Source: Planctomycetaceae bacterium (GTDB lineage Bacteria > Planctomycetota > Planctomycetia > Isosphaerales > Isosphaeraceae). Taken from it: DNA of 14,131 nucleotides. This document shows positions 13,290 through 14,131 of the stretch, piece after piece; the first letter of the stretch is position 1, and each line of letters opens with the position of its first letter. Below the pieces are notes generated by a model. It made no database searches, was not told the origin of the DNA, and saw nothing but the letters and a program-made list of their open reading frames with translations. Where the stretch lies: assembly GCA_019232645.1 (NCBI GenBank), contig JAFANO010000344.1:1-14131 (forward strand), given 5' to 3'. The position numbers and the translations under genes are program-made.

Positions 13290-14057
13290 TCAACCCGGCT
13301 GCGGTACGAACTGCCGAGCCCAGGACGCGTCTTCCGGCGTGAGCGCCGGTTCGGGGGCATTCTCATAGATGTAATCTTCGTAGCCCGACGCGTCGTAGAT
13401 TCGGTCAAGCACCTCTTGGAGATCAAGCTGGGCGTCTCCGTCGGGTCGACGTAACGGGATCGGGATGAGAGGCAATCGATCCCGAAGGGAAAGAGGCCAC
13501 AGGCCCGCTTGAGGACGCTCCTCGACCCGACTGACCAGGACCGAGTAGGAGCACTCGGGCCGGTCGGCCAGGGGCATCGGCCGGCCACCCCGGAGGAGGT
13601 CGATTTCCACCAGGTGGACCCGGCTGCCCAGCAGGCTCTCGCGCTTGGCCAGGTATTGCTCGCGGTCCGAACCGGTCCGCTTGTGCGACGGGCTCAGCAG
13701 CTCGATGACCGTAATCAGCTCCCGGTTGTGGCGATCCCGGACCTCCAGGAACGCCAGCCTCTCGATGTCTTGGACCGGGAGGCGGACCTGGGCGGGGGCT
13801 TCTAAAATGCCGGCGGCTGGCCGTTCGGCAGCGTGCGCCGGGGAACGGCCGACGGCCAGGTCGGCCCGCCCGAGGAGCCGCCGCGGCTCGTGAGGGAGTT
13901 CGTGGACGTAGACGTGCTCGTCGAGCTTCACGATGTAGTTGGGCCGGACCTGGGGGACCAACCGCTCCGCGATCGCGGGCAGGAACTTCGCGTGGAAGTC
14001 GTGCCATGCGTCGTCCTGCTCGAGGTAGGGGTTCATCCCGGGGAAAGGTGATGGCAT
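13290..14057 (-). CDS. DUF4058 family protein of unknown function
   Basis: A 255-residue protein that starts MPSPFPGMNPYLEQDDAWHDFHAKFLPAIAERLVPQVRPNYIVKLDEHVYVHE, the hallmark of DUF4058. Other family features are IERLAFLEVRDRHNRELITVIELLSPSHKRTGSDREQYLAKRESLL (98-143), VHLVEIDLLRGGRPMP (146-161) and the end YENAPEPALTPEDASWARQFV. The conserved E-L-L-S-P-x-x-K core and the following E-x-D-L-L-R-G have the look of an endonuclease-like (PD-(D/E)xK-type) arrangement, but that is only a resemblance. No biochemical function is established that I know of. It is frequent in cyanobacteria and planctomycetes. The binding site is a weak GGGGGA. Genes on both sides are unrelated. Confidence 0.9.
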   Translation of the reverse strand: MPSPFPGMNPYLEQDDAWHDFHAKFLPAIAERLVPQVRPNYIVKLDEHVYVHELPHEPRRLLGRADLAVGRSPAHAAERPAAGILEAPAQVRLPVQDIERLAFLEVRDRHNRELITVIELLSPSHKRTGSDREQYLAKRESLLGSRVHLVEIDLLRGGRPMPLADRPECSYSVLVSRVEERPQAGLWPLSLRDRLPLIPIPLRRPDGDAQLDLQEVLDRIYDASGYEDYIYENAPEPALTPEDASWARQFVPQPG

Positions 14058-14131
14058 CGCGGTGTCCCCCGGCCTGAGTACTACTTACTGATCGGTGCGC
14101 AATGAACGTCAAGTCGAGAAATCGGCTTCGC
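14058..14131. other. Right-edge region; promoter candidate and possible start of a divergent gene
   Basis: On the minus strand TTGACG (14107-14112) and TAAGTA (14082-14087) could be a promoter for the DUF4058 gene, but the 19-bp spacing is long. On the plus strand an ATG at 14103 opens a frame (MNVKSRNRL) that runs off the window with no visible binding site, so it cannot be judged. Confidence 0.2.

Overview
The window is high-GC bacterial chromosome (strong G/C preference at third codon positions) with mostly housekeeping genes. The gene mix (a DUF4058 protein, a YVTN-type propeller, secreted TPR and Tyr/Gly-rich proteins, a single-domain STAS protein) and the protein styles look most like a planctomycete, perhaps of the Isosphaeraceae. 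That placement is inference, because no rRNA or other phylogenetic marker is present.

Layout. 204-2816 (-) is mutS, with a stand-alone STAS protein upstream on the same strand (2931-3290). A long inverted repeat lies between them. Divergent to these are queF (3689-4072, +) and a SAM hydroxide adenosyltransferase (4236-5033, +). Next comes 557 bp without a convincing gene, holding a cluster of short GC-rich hairpins of the GTTCCCACGC...GCGTGGGAA type. From 5591 to 7209 lies a small three-helix membrane protein gene that is broken twice: by a frameshift near 5780 and by a nested mobile element at 5913-7089. Two secreted proteins follow on the + strand: an unknown protein (7274-8005) and a TPR protein (8246-9337). 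Convergent to them is a minus-strand pair, proC followed by a metallophosphoesterase with a 4-base ATGA overlap. Divergent from proC are the ribosomal protein genes rpmF and rpmB (11216-11764, +), then a secreted YVTN-type beta-propeller protein (12067-13092, +) and a convergent DUF4058 gene (13290-14057, -).

The most interesting structure is 5908-7094. An IS5-family insertion sequence (IS1031-like, 1017 bp, imperfect 18-bp ends, 3-bp TCA target duplication) sits inside what appears to be a ~157-bp MITE-like element. The MITE-like element has a perfect 19-bp terminal inverted repeat and a 5-bp CTGAT duplication. It is itself inserted in the membrane protein gene, and removing it with one CTGAT copy rejoins that gene in frame. 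The IS transposase has Glu where the first catalytic Asp is expected.

Functionally the genes are mostly independent housekeeping units: mismatch repair, tRNA queuosine modification, SAM turnover, proline synthesis and two ribosomal proteins. I see no CRISPR array, tRNA, rRNA, defence cassette or biosynthetic cluster, and no convincing new multi-gene system. The findings are about mobile-element nesting, hairpin repeats and small protein oddities.
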